Shown here piece by piece: positions 34,131-42,620 of a DNA stretch of 64,000 bases. The DNA comes from Moanibacter sp965226025 (lineage in GTDB: Bacteria > Verrucomicrobiota > Verrucomicrobiia > Opitutales > UBA2987). The notes under the pieces are model-generated. The model ran no database searches, had not been told where the DNA came from, and saw only the letters and a list, made by a program, of their open reading frames with translations. The position numbers were made by a program, and so were the translations under genes. The DNA lies in the NCBI GenBank assembly GCA_965226025.1, contig CBDDCD010000002.1:248001-312000 (forward strand), read 5' to 3'. Within the stretch, counting starts at the first letter, position 1. The number at the start of each line of letters is the position of its first letter.

Positions 34131-36678
34131 GCTTTACAACCCGGTCGGGATTAAACATTTCGGTCGCAAATTGCCTCAGATCGTCAGTCGTAATTGAGTC
34201 GATCCGTTCGTCATAGTTCTTCCAATCGTTAACCGGCAGGCCGTATGTGGCATTCAAGGCCGCTTGCATGGCACAAGATCCGATCGATTGAAGGCCCATT
34301 CTTTTTTGTGCCTTGAGACGCCTTTGACAGCGCTCAAGCTCATCTTCAGAGATATCTCCGCGTCGGGCACGACTGATCTCATCGTCGAATTCAGCCTCGA
34401 CTTGGCGGTGAGAGCCGGGATGGGTGCCGGCACAGAAATAGAACATACCGGACTCGACTCCGGACATTCTTGAGGCGCCGACAAAGTAAGCGAGGCCGAG
34501 TTCTTCCCGAACTCGAAGGAAGAGCCGGCCGGACATTTCGCTGAAGAGCTCAACCAGAAGTTCACCGATGTGGTAGCGCGAGTCGACAATCCCAACGTCA
34601 GGGTAGGCCTGAAACACGACCGCCTGTTCTCGATCGAGATTGCGCTCGAATTCCCCGGATCGAGGCGGGCCATTGAATGGAACCGATACCTGAGCAAATG
34701 CATCATCCGTCATTCCACCGAACAGCTCCCCGAGCTTCGGGATCAGTTCTTCCTCGAAGTCGCCCGATACCCCGAGAACCAGGTTCGCTCCTTTTACAAG
34801 CTTCCCACAATACTCCCTCACTTCCTCTTTCGTCAGACCCTCTAAAGCCTCGACGGTACCGTGAGAATCGACAGAAAACGGGTGGTCTCCGAAGAACAGC
34901 TCGCGAAGATGTCTTTTCCCGAAATCAACAATTTCGTCTAACTCCTCTTTCAATGAGGCAATCTGAGCCGTCCGTTCTCGTTCGAATGTCTCCCCTTTGA
35001 AATTGGGGTTGAACATACTCTCTCCAAGCAGCTCAATGGCGAATTCGACATCCCGGGACATCACCTCGAGAGAAATCCCAAACGTGTTGTTCCCAACAAA
35101 CTCTCCAAAGACTCCCCCTAACCGTTCCACTGCTTCGGCTATTTCGGAGGCGTCCCACTTTTCCGTATCCTTCGTCAGAAGAGTGGCCAGAACCCCAGTC
35201 ACCCCTCTCTGCGCAGGTGGCTCGTAAAGCGCACCCCCACGAAGCACGGTTCGCAAATGCACCTTCGGCAGTCGCCTCGATTGCTGCCAAACGATTCGCA
35301 CTCCGTTAGGTAGTTCAACCGTTTCGAAATCGGAGAAGCCGGAATCCTCCCGGCCCTGCTTGCTCTTATCGTTAGTCGTAGGGCTGGGCGAATTCAAAGA
35401 GACCGCGGTCAGGCGTTCTTTTCTCAGGTAACTCGACGAAAGATCCATCAATTGCTCGGTTGAGACGGTCTCAATTCGGCTAAAGTAGTTCTTCGGGTAA
35501 CCGAGGTCTCCGATGACCACTTCCGCGAGTCCCAATCGAGATGCCTGACCGCTCATCGTCTTGCGAAGATCAATTTCGCTCACCAAGGCCTGCCTCCGCG
35601 CTTTTTCGATCTGCCTGTCAGTGTAGCCATCGGCACGATTCCGTTCTATCTCTTCGAGTATCGCATTCTGGACAATCTCGCGCTTATCGGTGTCACAGAG
35701 ATAGGAGATCCAGAGGAGTCCACTGTTCCCGAGCGACCATGTGGCGGCGTCGACGTAGTGTACGATCTTCCTCTCCTCACGCAAACGCCGCCACAAGACG
35801 GAGCTGTTTCCACCTCCCAAGACTGTGGCGAGAACATCGAGGGCTGGGGCGTCCGGATGCGCAATCCCGCAGATCTTGAAAGCGAGGCCTCCGCGACAGA
35901 CGTTCACATCGCCAAACAGATGCTCCTCGCGCAACGCCAACTGTTGCGGTTCTTCGACCGAAATCGGAATCGGCAGGGCCACGCGCGAATACTTTCCAAA
36001 ATTGCGATCCACTGCCTCCCTAACCGTATCGACATCGAAATCACCGACCACCACCAAAACCGTGTTGTTGGGAATGTATTGTGCCTTGTAGTAGCTCACC
36101 AGATCCCCTCGCTGGAGAGATTCGAAGACCTCACGATGTCCGATTACCGGATTCCTGTAAGGATGCAGCCGAAATGCATTTCCAAACAAGGCCTGGGTAA
36201 CACGCCGGTCCGGATCGTCCTGCCCCATGTCAATCTCGCGCAAGATGACTTCCCGCTCGCGCTCCACCTCATCGGCAGGGAGGAGGGCATTGAAGACAGC
36301 ATCTCCCAGGACATCCAAAGCGAGATCTATTGATTCGCTCGGCAGGTCGATGTAGTAGACCGTCCGATCGAAGGTTGTGTAGGCGTTGAGGTATCCGCCC
36401 GCTCCTTGCACGTCTCGGCTGATCTGACTACCCGGCCTCTTGGCCGTTCCTTTGAACAACATGTGCTCAAGGAAATGGGAAAGTCCTGCGCCCAAATTTC
36501 CCCCCTCGCAGATACTGCCGGCCTTAACCCAGACCTGGGTCGAGGCCAACTTGCTCGAATGATCCTCTTTCAGTAGAACAATGAGACCATTCGGCAATGC
36601 GTAACGCTCGACCGGCTCATCGAAAAACTCCTCCAGAGAAGGGGCGAATTCTTCTTTCGATTTCAAATCGGTAGACAT
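34114..36678 (-). CDS. M16 family zinc peptidase, two-domain
   Basis: An 854-residue protein with two fused M16 halves, each near 400 residues. The first has the inverted zinc motif HFLEH at residues 68-72 and the distant Glu in the EREREVILREIDM helix; it is the active half. The second half (from about 445) has PKVHLRTVLRGGALYEPPAQ but RGVTGVLATLL in place of a zinc motif, the normal inactive partner that helps form the substrate chamber. No signal peptide is visible, so it may act in the cytoplasm. It is the first gene of the operon with the cassette protein and the secreted pair. Substrate unknown; peptide clean-up or processing of the cassette proteins is possible. Confidence 0.92.
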   Translation of the reverse strand: MSTDLKSKEEFAPSLEEFFDEPVERYALPNGLIVLLKEDHSSKLASTQVWVKAGSICEGGNLGAGLSHFLEHMLFKGTAKRPGSQISRDVQGAGGYLNAYTTFDRTVYYIDLPSESIDLALDVLGDAVFNALLPADEVEREREVILREIDMGQDDPDRRVTQALFGNAFRLHPYRNPVIGHREVFESLQRGDLVSYYKAQYIPNNTVLVVVGDFDVDTVREAVDRNFGKYSRVALPIPISVEEPQQLALREEHLFGDVNVCRGGLAFKICGIAHPDAPALDVLATVLGGGNSSVLWRRLREERKIVHYVDAATWSLGNSGLLWISYLCDTDKREIVQNAILEEIERNRADGYTDRQIEKARRQALVSEIDLRKTMSGQASRLGLAEVVIGDLGYPKNYFSRIETVSTEQLMDLSSSYLRKERLTAVSLNSPSPTTNDKSKQGREDSGFSDFETVELPNGVRIVWQQSRRLPKVHLRTVLRGGALYEPPAQRGVTGVLATLLTKDTEKWDASEIAEAVERLGGVFGEFVGNNTFGISLEVMSRDVEFAIELLGESMFNPNFKGETFERERTAQIASLKEELDEIVDFGKRHLRELFFGDHPFSVDSHGTVEALEGLTKEEVREYCGKLVKGANLVLGVSGDFEEELIPKLGELFGGMTDDAFAQVSVPFNGPPRSGEFERNLDREQAVVFQAYPDVGIVDSRYHIGELLVELFSEMSGRLFLRVREELGLAYFVGASRMSGVESGMFYFCAGTHPGSHRQVEAEFDDEISRARRGDISEDELERCQRRLKAQKRMGLQSIGSCAMQAALNATYGLPVNDWKNYDERIDSITTDDLRQFATEMFNPDRVVKLVVKP

Positions 36679-37154
36679 TGAAGCTTACGTCGCATCCTCC
36701 TTCAAATTCAGACTTCATTAGGTCCCCCCAGTCAATCCCTTAGCAAAATGATAAAGTCGGTCACACCGCCGGCTGCGCCCGACGTGGTTAAAATCGGTGG
36801 TCCGTTTCGATTGAGTAATGCCCACGGATGGCACTGCGATCCCACGGATGAAGAGAGCGCCGGATCAGCCGCCCGGCATCCGTGGGTTAGCTCTGCCATC
36901 GGCGGGCCCAACATCTTCGAGGACGAGCACGAGAACGAAATCGATCTCCTGCGAATTTCGCTCTCTGAAGGACGCAATCTGGTGCCCTGAAAGCCGCATC
37001 TACATTGAAGTTTCAAGTCCCACAGATCCCCAACCTAGAAATTTCACAGGATTCTCAGGCTAAATTGGCCCGCTTTTGTGGCCGTCATGCAGCACCACGG
37101 CGGGAGGAGCACTCTGCCGCAATTGGATGCTCGAAAATTTGTGAGAAAAGTGGG
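36679..37154. other. Intergenic region without a supported gene
   Basis: Short open frames exist on both strands but none has a domain, a ribosome-binding site or good codon pattern. The only structure I see is a 10-base motif CCCACGGATG, direct at 36820 and 36841 and inverted (CATCCGTGGG) near 36889. The left side holds the promoter of the M16 operon. Confidence 0.5.
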
Positions 37155-38903
37155 CTAATACCGCCAACCCAGCAAGTTCCAGTAAGACAGGAACCAGAGG
37201 AAAGCCCCCTCCGACGCAACGCCAACTACCGCTACGAAACAGCCCCAGGCGGAAGTGCTCCAACCTGTATTCCAGGAGAGAATGATCTGCACAATCGACA
37301 GCAACCAAATCACACACCCAAGTATCGGAAGCGCCAAAATGGGGCCGAGGGGAAACGGTACATCCTGGACGAGCTTGGAAGCGCCTCGGGCCGTCATCAC
37401 GCCAATCCCAAACCCGAAACCCATGTTGAGTAAGCACGTCAAGAACAAGCCCCATCCGATCTCAGGAGAGAGGATGGGAGTCCCCTTGAGCATGCCAACG
37501 CCGATAAAAATCGGGCATGCACTGAATACCGCTGCAAAGATCGCCGCTAAACCCATCTGCGTTCGGCCCCTTGTTGCTGCTGAGATCTTCTCATATCGAT
37601 CCCGGCCTCCCCTGTAGAGACCCGAAACGCGATCGCGCCCATCACGCAGAAATCCGATGCGCCTCCCCTGCTTCTCATCGACAAATACATCTCCTCCGAG
37701 GTGAGAGTAGCTTTCCCCTCGAACCAGGAGTCGCCTATCCCGCATTTTGACTTCGAATTCCTCAACCTCCTGACCGAGCAGGGCGGTGCATTTTCCAAGG
37801 TGATGGTGTGGATACCAGGAGTGTCGGTAATGGCCCCGAAACTGATTCAATTGTGGACGCGCTGGTATTTCGGCGACCGAGGCCTTCGGGGGATCGGGGA
37901 AAGCGAAGGAGACCACATTTTCCAAGAATCCACGAAGCACATTGGGATCGATGTTATAGTAAAGGACGATGCCGAATCCCGCCTCTGGAAATAGGTAAAA
38001 TCCGGTCCGGTGTCCCGGCATATGACCCGTATGCCATACCACCTTCTGTCCCTGAATCCTATCGAGCCAGAAAGACAAACCCATTCCCGGTAAATCGGGT
38101 ACGGCCTTCGTCTGCTCCTCAAGGAGGGCCGAGGCGTTGGCAAGAATCGACGACTCCTCCTCCAGGAATTCCCGCATAAGTAGGCCCAGTTCCCTCGGGG
38201 TAGCGACCAGAGAAGAAGCCGGATAAACCTTCCAATGACGAAGAGGCAGCTTTCGATAAGCTCCCAGGACCCAGTTGTACCCTTCCGCCATCTCGGGTTC
38301 CATTTCAGGGCCGGGAATGAAGGTCGCTCTTTCCATTCCCAGGGGACGAAAGATCTCATCGCGGGCGTAGTCCGCGAAACGCTTCCCCTTCACAATCTCG
38401 ACCGCAAGCCCAGCCAGGGAAATGCCGAAATTGGAATAGGTCACGGTCTCCCCAATCGCGGCAACCGGCGGCGGCAAGGATTCCCGAAGGTAATCGGACA
38501 GATTAGCAATCTCCTCAGCCCGTGGAGTCGATTGGCGCGCAAAACGTTCACCGACTCCCGCACGATGAGTTAGAAGATTGCCGATGGTGGCCTCTCCATA
38601 GCCATGGGGCAGTTCCCAGCCGACGACCTCCCCTAAACGGACTTCGAGCTCCAAGTCGCCCGACTCGACAAGCTGCTGAACAGCGATCGCGGTCACGACT
38701 TTGGAGATAGAGCCGGCCCGGATGGGCGTATCCAACTCCAGAGCTCGCTCAGGTTCAATGCCGGCGTTACCCCAAGTGCGTTCTAAACCGTCCTCTCTCT
38801 CCCGTCCTCCCAGAATAAGAGCCACTCCCGGTGCACGTTGATTCTTTCTGATCTTGGCCGCCTCTTCCTCGAAGAAGGGCTCCCAATCGACATCATCAAT
38901 CAC
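37155..38903 (-). CDS. Beta-lactamase-fold serine hydrolase with C-terminal membrane domain
   Basis: A 582-residue protein. Residues 1-340 form a class C beta-lactamase/penicillin-binding-protein-like domain, with the catalytic SxxK in RAGSISKVVTA (Ser65, Lys68), the tyrosine motif YSNFG near 155, and HTGH near 305 in place of KTG. A short beta domain follows, and then five or so membrane helices (for example GLAAIFAAVFSACPIFIGVG). No N-terminal signal is seen, so topology is unclear: the enzyme domain would need another export route to face the periplasm. It likely acts as an esterase or peptidase rather than in drug resistance. It stands alone, with repeat copy B upstream. Confidence 0.85.
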   Translation of the reverse strand: MIDDVDWEPFFEEEAAKIRKNQRAPGVALILGGREREDGLERTWGNAGIEPERALELDTPIRAGSISKVVTAIAVQQLVESGDLELEVRLGEVVGWELPHGYGEATIGNLLTHRAGVGERFARQSTPRAEEIANLSDYLRESLPPPVAAIGETVTYSNFGISLAGLAVEIVKGKRFADYARDEIFRPLGMERATFIPGPEMEPEMAEGYNWVLGAYRKLPLRHWKVYPASSLVATPRELGLLMREFLEEESSILANASALLEEQTKAVPDLPGMGLSFWLDRIQGQKVVWHTGHMPGHRTGFYLFPEAGFGIVLYYNIDPNVLRGFLENVVSFAFPDPPKASVAEIPARPQLNQFRGHYRHSWYPHHHLGKCTALLGQEVEEFEVKMRDRRLLVRGESYSHLGGDVFVDEKQGRRIGFLRDGRDRVSGLYRGGRDRYEKISAATRGRTQMGLAAIFAAVFSACPIFIGVGMLKGTPILSPEIGWGLFLTCLLNMGFGFGIGVMTARGASKLVQDVPFPLGPILALPILGCVIWLLSIVQIILSWNTGWSTSAWGCFVAVVGVASEGAFLWFLSYWNLLGWRY

Positions 38904-38912
38904 GACAGAACG

Positions 38913-38979
38913 CTAGGAGGCTTATAGTTTGTGCTTCGATTGCTGTGCAAGTCCCAAAGTTCGTCCGACAGACTCCTAG
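38913..38979. repeat. Dispersed palindromic repeat, copy B
   Basis: A 67-bp imperfect palindrome from CTAGGAGGCTTATAG to CCGACAGACTCCTAG, with the central TTGC-TGT-GCAA hairpin. It shares CGATTGCT, GCAAGT and GTTCGTCCGACAGA with copy A. It lies between the start of the serine-hydrolase gene and the stop of the Minf_1886 gene. Confidence 0.85.
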
Positions 38980-39024
38980 CAGAAGGCAAGAGGGCGCGGA
39001 AGATATTGGAAGAGATCAAGACTT

Positions 39025-39441
39025 TTAAGAGTCGTTTCTGCCTCCCTTGGAATTCTTACTGGGAAGAAACGGCTTAACAAACGCATCTTTGAATTTGTAC
39101 CCATTCTTGAAATCTTCCCTCCTGTCGCTCTTGGTTTTTCCGAACACGCCATATTCAACGAGATTGAACACGACTTCCCCAAAGTCGGAACACTCACTCA
39201 GGGACCAGTGTTCAAAGACGGTCATGGCCATTGGCCCAAATTGGTCTAAAGCGTACTTCCGAATTCCTTCCAGCAGCTGCCCTCCTGATACATGCTTGCG
39301 CTTTTCCCCCATACCGCCCCCCTTCAATCCCTTCAGCGTATAATCGAGCGCCTTCCGCACGAAGAAGTAGGCCCCCTTACTGTAGCGGGGATCTTCCTTC
39401 ACGATCAGCTCGACGACTTCTGAAAAGTCCTTACCGCTCAT
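39025..39441 (-). CDS. Minf_1886 family protein
   Basis: A 138-residue protein of a conserved family found mostly in Verrucomicrobia and relatives, with no known role. The signature is complete: VVELIVKEDPRYSKGAYFFV, then ALDYTLKGL, HVSGGQLLEGIRKYALDQFG, CSDFGEVVFNLVEYGVFGKT and FKDAFVKPFLP. I chose the ATG at 39441 (MSGKDFSEVV); an upstream ATG at 39489 adds a basic leader not typical of the family. It is probably cytoplasmic. It is not clearly in an operon. Confidence 0.85.
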   Translation of the reverse strand: MSGKDFSEVVELIVKEDPRYSKGAYFFVRKALDYTLKGLKGGGMGEKRKHVSGGQLLEGIRKYALDQFGPMAMTVFEHWSLSECSDFGEVVFNLVEYGVFGKTKSDRREDFKNGYKFKDAFVKPFLPSKNSKGGRNDS

Positions 39442-39489
39442 CCTTCGCGTGAATTGCCGTATCGGCGATTTCTGCCGCCCCCGGCCCAC

Positions 39490-39952
39490 CCAGAATCCCC
39501 GAAACCTTCATTCCTAATTCCTACCAATGTGTGTCCTCTACTCCAAGTGAGCTTCTGAACAATCTGTAGCCTCAGTCAATCCTTAGTAATCAACCACCTA
39601 AATACCTCCATGTAGGTTCGGGCCGGGATTCAAGGTTCCACGTCCTACCTACCACTAGCGAGTCGAAGGGTAGGCCACGGACCATCGCCCGGGACTCGAT
39701 CTACCATCTAAGCTCGATTCAGGACCATACCCTCCTCGGAGGGGCAAGGGGTGGGTCGCCCGGATTCACCAGGATCGGCTCTAAACCCCACCCACCGATA
39801 ACCAACCACCCCAGAGGCTCAGACCAAGCCGGTCTCCCTCTGCTCTCTAAACCTTACGAACTACATTACGTAATGTTGCTCGTTCTCTGATCCAATAAAG
39901 AGCCTTGGGAAATTCATCTCCCGCCTCCAACGCCCTACACCAATCCCGATGA
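39490..39952. other. Non-coding stretch before a porin relic
   Basis: No frame shows a domain. There are several short stems, such as GGTGGGT (39749) with ACCCACC (39789), and CCTACC with GGTAGG near 39640-39675, but no tRNA or known RNA fold. The region may be the eroded 5' part of the porin gene or an old non-coding RNA locus. Confidence 0.4.
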
Positions 39953-40435
39953 AGCGCCTCTCCTTTCGCCGATACTTCGTTACTAAGCCTGACCCCTGCC
40001 CTTCCGGATGAGAACAATCCTATCACGATACCTCATGAGCATGTCGTTTCTCTCAATTTTGAGTACGATACCGGCAGGTGGGGTTTCCGCAGCGACCTCG
40101 CCGCTAGCCAAGGCTATGGCACCCAGAGCGACCTCTTTGGCGCCGTCGCCATGCCCTATCTTAGTTTGACCGAAAATCTTCAGGTCGTCGCGCGCTATAC
40201 CTACCTCCACAGCTCCGATCATAACGGCATCCGACTGGCCCTCTATGACAATCGGATCGAATCCGGTCGCGGAGACGAATACAACGAGTTCTACGCGGGC
40301 TTGAACGTTTACCTGTATGGCCACAAGCTTAAGTTCCAGACCGGGATAAATCATACCGCAATGGATGATCGCGTCGAAGACGGAGGGCGCTATCGGGGTT
40401 GGGGATGGACCTCCGCCCTGCGCATCAGCTGGTAG
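39953..40435 (+). pseudogene. Porin C-terminal fragment (phosphate-selective porin O/P-like)
   Basis: After a TGA at 39950 the frame stays open for 160 codons and reads as the last beta strands of an outer-membrane porin: VVSLNFEYDTGRWGFRSDLA, SDLFGAVAMPYLSLTENLQV, VARYTYLHSS, SGRGDEYNEFYAGLNVYLYG and a C-terminal strand GWGWTSALRISW that ends in the aromatic residue needed for barrel assembly. A full OprO/P-type porin has 400 or more residues with a signal peptide; neither is present here. The ATG at 40151 would give only 94 residues. It is a 5'-deleted relic. Confidence 0.7.
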
Positions 40436-40779
40436 GAATTCGTCGGTTTTGGCGTTGGTATTTCTCGGCGAGATTGAGCTCTCCCGAAAGGTCTGTGGAT
40501 TGCGGTGGCTTCAACCACCGACATATTCCTACCCGATTTCCGAGAGGCAGAGCGCATGTCCGGAGTAGCGGAACGCGTACGCGTTTCTATGAATCTGCAA
40601 CCACCACTCCAACGTCACTAAAGTCGATTCGGAATTCTCGATTACAGTGGACGACGGGAGGAGATACCGGAAGGGATGTCGCTGTCACGGACACCCGCCC
40701 AAGGCCTGAACGTATCGAAGGGAGACCCGCCAGGCAGAACCAGAAAACCTCCAACTGTTCACTGCTTACTGTTGACTGT
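40436..40779. other. Repeat-bearing intergenic region between porin relic and gatB
   Basis: No gene is supported. It holds a small hairpin CGGTGG-CTTCAA-CCACCG at 40493-40510, a perfect 14-bp palindrome AACGCGTACGCGTT at 40572-40585, and a run of related direct units (CTGTTCACT, GTTGACTGTTCACT) at 40756-40785 next to the gatB stop. Confidence 0.5.
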
Positions 40780-42240
40780 TCACTTCCCCCCTAAAATCTC
40801 CCGCAGCACTTCATCCACCAGCCTGGGATCCGCTCTTCCTCGAGTTGCCTTCATGACCTGACCCTTGAGCACATTGATTGCCTTCTCCTTGCCGGATTTG
40901 AACTCCTCGGCCGCTTTGACGTTTTGCTCTACTGCCTCAGAGCATAGGCGCTCCAGCTCTTCGTTGTTTCCAGTCTGTTGAAGGCCTTTCTCCGCCACAA
41001 TTACCTCTGGCGTCCGGCCCGTGCGGAAGACTTCGACCAACACATCCTGGGCTACCTGTTTTGATATTGCACGCTCTTCCGTCATCTTGACGAGTTCGGC
41101 CACGTGCTCCGGTCGAACCTTAGACTCCCCGATCGGGAGCATCCCACTATCGCCGGACGCCGAAAGTTCCCGCAGCAAGTCGTTGGCGATCAGGTTGGCG
41201 ACCTCCTTCGGCCTTCCACAGTTGGCCAGAGCGGATTCAAAATAATCCGCTAAGGCACGGTCGGGACAGAGCACCGAAGTATCCGTAAAAGGGAGTTCGT
41301 ACTCCTCGAAGAAGCGCCTCTGTTTATCAAAAGGAAGCTCTGGAATCTCCTTTTCCAACCGCTCCGTCCATGCCTGTTCGATTCTGACCGGCATCAGATC
41401 CGGATCCGGGAAGTAGCGATAATCATGAGCCTCTTCCTTCGAACGCATCGGCACGGAAATTCCCTTCTCGGCATCCCACAGTCTCGTCTCCTGATCGATC
41501 GTACCTCCCTTCTCGATCACTCGCGTCTGGCGCTTGATTTCGAAGGCAGACCCGTTGCGCACCCCCGTGATGCTATTCATATTCTTCAACTCGACCTTGT
41601 TGCCCAAGGTATCACTTCCTTGGGGCCGCACGCTCACGTTAGCGTCGCAGCGGAGCTGTCCTTTCTCCATGTCGCAGTCCGAGATATCGCTATAGAGCAA
41701 GTGCATTTTTATGGATACGAGGAAGGCATAGACCTCATCTGCCGAGTGCAGAACGGGTTCCGTTACGATTTCAATCAGGGGGGTCCCGGATCGATTGAAA
41801 TCCACCAGACTCTCTCCCTCGAAATGGGTCAATTTAGCCGCATCCTCCTCCAAATGGATACGATTCAGACGAACCTTGCGATGCTCACCCATGATGTTTC
41901 GAGAAGGTCCGGGCAACTCGATTTCCACCTCCCCACCACGGCAGATGGGTTCGTCATACTGCGAAATCTGGTAGTTCTTCGGTTGATCCGGATAAAAGTA
42001 GCTTTTTCGGTCCCACTTGCATACATCCGCAATCCGGCATCCAAACATCTGACCGACCTTAATCGTCTTCTCGATGGCGCCCCTGTTCATCACCGGAAGG
42101 GTGCCCGGTAAACCCATAATCAGCGGGTCAGTCAGGGAATTCGGCGGTTCTCCATACCGATTCGCAACCCGGGTAAACATTTTGGACTGAGTCTTGAGCT
42201 GAACATGCACCTCGAGCCCAATGACGGCTTCATACTCCAT
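40780..42240 (-). CDS. gatB: Aspartyl/glutamyl-tRNA amidotransferase subunit B
   Basis: GatB, with GatA and GatC, turns misacylated Glu-tRNA(Gln) and Asp-tRNA(Asn) into the right amides. The 486-residue protein has the family start YEAVIGLEVHVQLKTQSKMF, then CKWDRKSYFYPDQPKNYQIS, the VDFNRSGTPLIEIVTEP motif, DANVSVRP, LKNMNSITGVRN and HDYRYFPDPDL, and the C-terminal helical YqeY-like tail ending LVDEVLREILGGK. I chose the ATG at 42240; an open stretch upstream to 42363 is not conserved. gatA and gatC are not adjacent. Confidence 0.97.
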   Translation of the reverse strand: MEYEAVIGLEVHVQLKTQSKMFTRVANRYGEPPNSLTDPLIMGLPGTLPVMNRGAIEKTIKVGQMFGCRIADVCKWDRKSYFYPDQPKNYQISQYDEPICRGGEVEIELPGPSRNIMGEHRKVRLNRIHLEEDAAKLTHFEGESLVDFNRSGTPLIEIVTEPVLHSADEVYAFLVSIKMHLLYSDISDCDMEKGQLRCDANVSVRPQGSDTLGNKVELKNMNSITGVRNGSAFEIKRQTRVIEKGGTIDQETRLWDAEKGISVPMRSKEEAHDYRYFPDPDLMPVRIEQAWTERLEKEIPELPFDKQRRFFEEYELPFTDTSVLCPDRALADYFESALANCGRPKEVANLIANDLLRELSASGDSGMLPIGESKVRPEHVAELVKMTEERAISKQVAQDVLVEVFRTGRTPEVIVAEKGLQQTGNNEELERLCSEAVEQNVKAAEEFKSGKEKAINVLKGQVMKATRGRADPRLVDEVLREILGGK

Positions 42241-42620
42241 AGAAAGTCTCTTTCTTCCAATTCCGTGAAGGTAAAGTCCGATCCTTATACATTTTCTGAT
42301 CTGTCGCGCACCTACCTCCGCGGAAACCCTGAGAATTCGATCCGTTCCACCTTTCGGGATCAAGCGCGTTCTTCAGTCTTGTCTGCGAATCATGCGGAAC
42401 ACGATCGCCCTATTTCACATCAAGGGGGAATTTTCCACCGGAATCCGATCCAAAGCCTCTTCCCTACCTCTTGACTAAATTCCACAGCTTCCTCCTAGTG
42501 CTCATTTGTTTACGTATTTTCTTGCCTACGGCAAGTTGGACAGATATCTCCAACTGTTCAGAAATCCTAGGATCAGAGACCGTTCAATCGATGATTCCCA
42601 TTTCTCCATACTAACGACAA
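42241..42620. promoter_or_regulatory. Divergent promoter region of gatB and the topoisomerase genes, with a hairpin
   Basis: No gene is supported. At 42486-42575 an imperfect palindrome runs from CCTCCTAGTG to AATCCTAGG, with a central perfect hairpin CTTGCC-TAC-GGCAAG. Its layout (CTAG ends, TTGC...GCAA centre, GACAGAT arm) recalls the dispersed repeats at 26621 and 38913, so it may be a diverged member. Confidence 0.4.

Noticed and set aside
36732..37063. Short overlapping frames on both strands before the M16 operon
   Set aside because: No ribosome-binding site, domain or codon preference supports a gene.
37155..38903. Antibiotic-resistance beta-lactamase
   Set aside because: The KTG motif is HTG and a large membrane domain follows; this fits esterase/peptidase relatives better.
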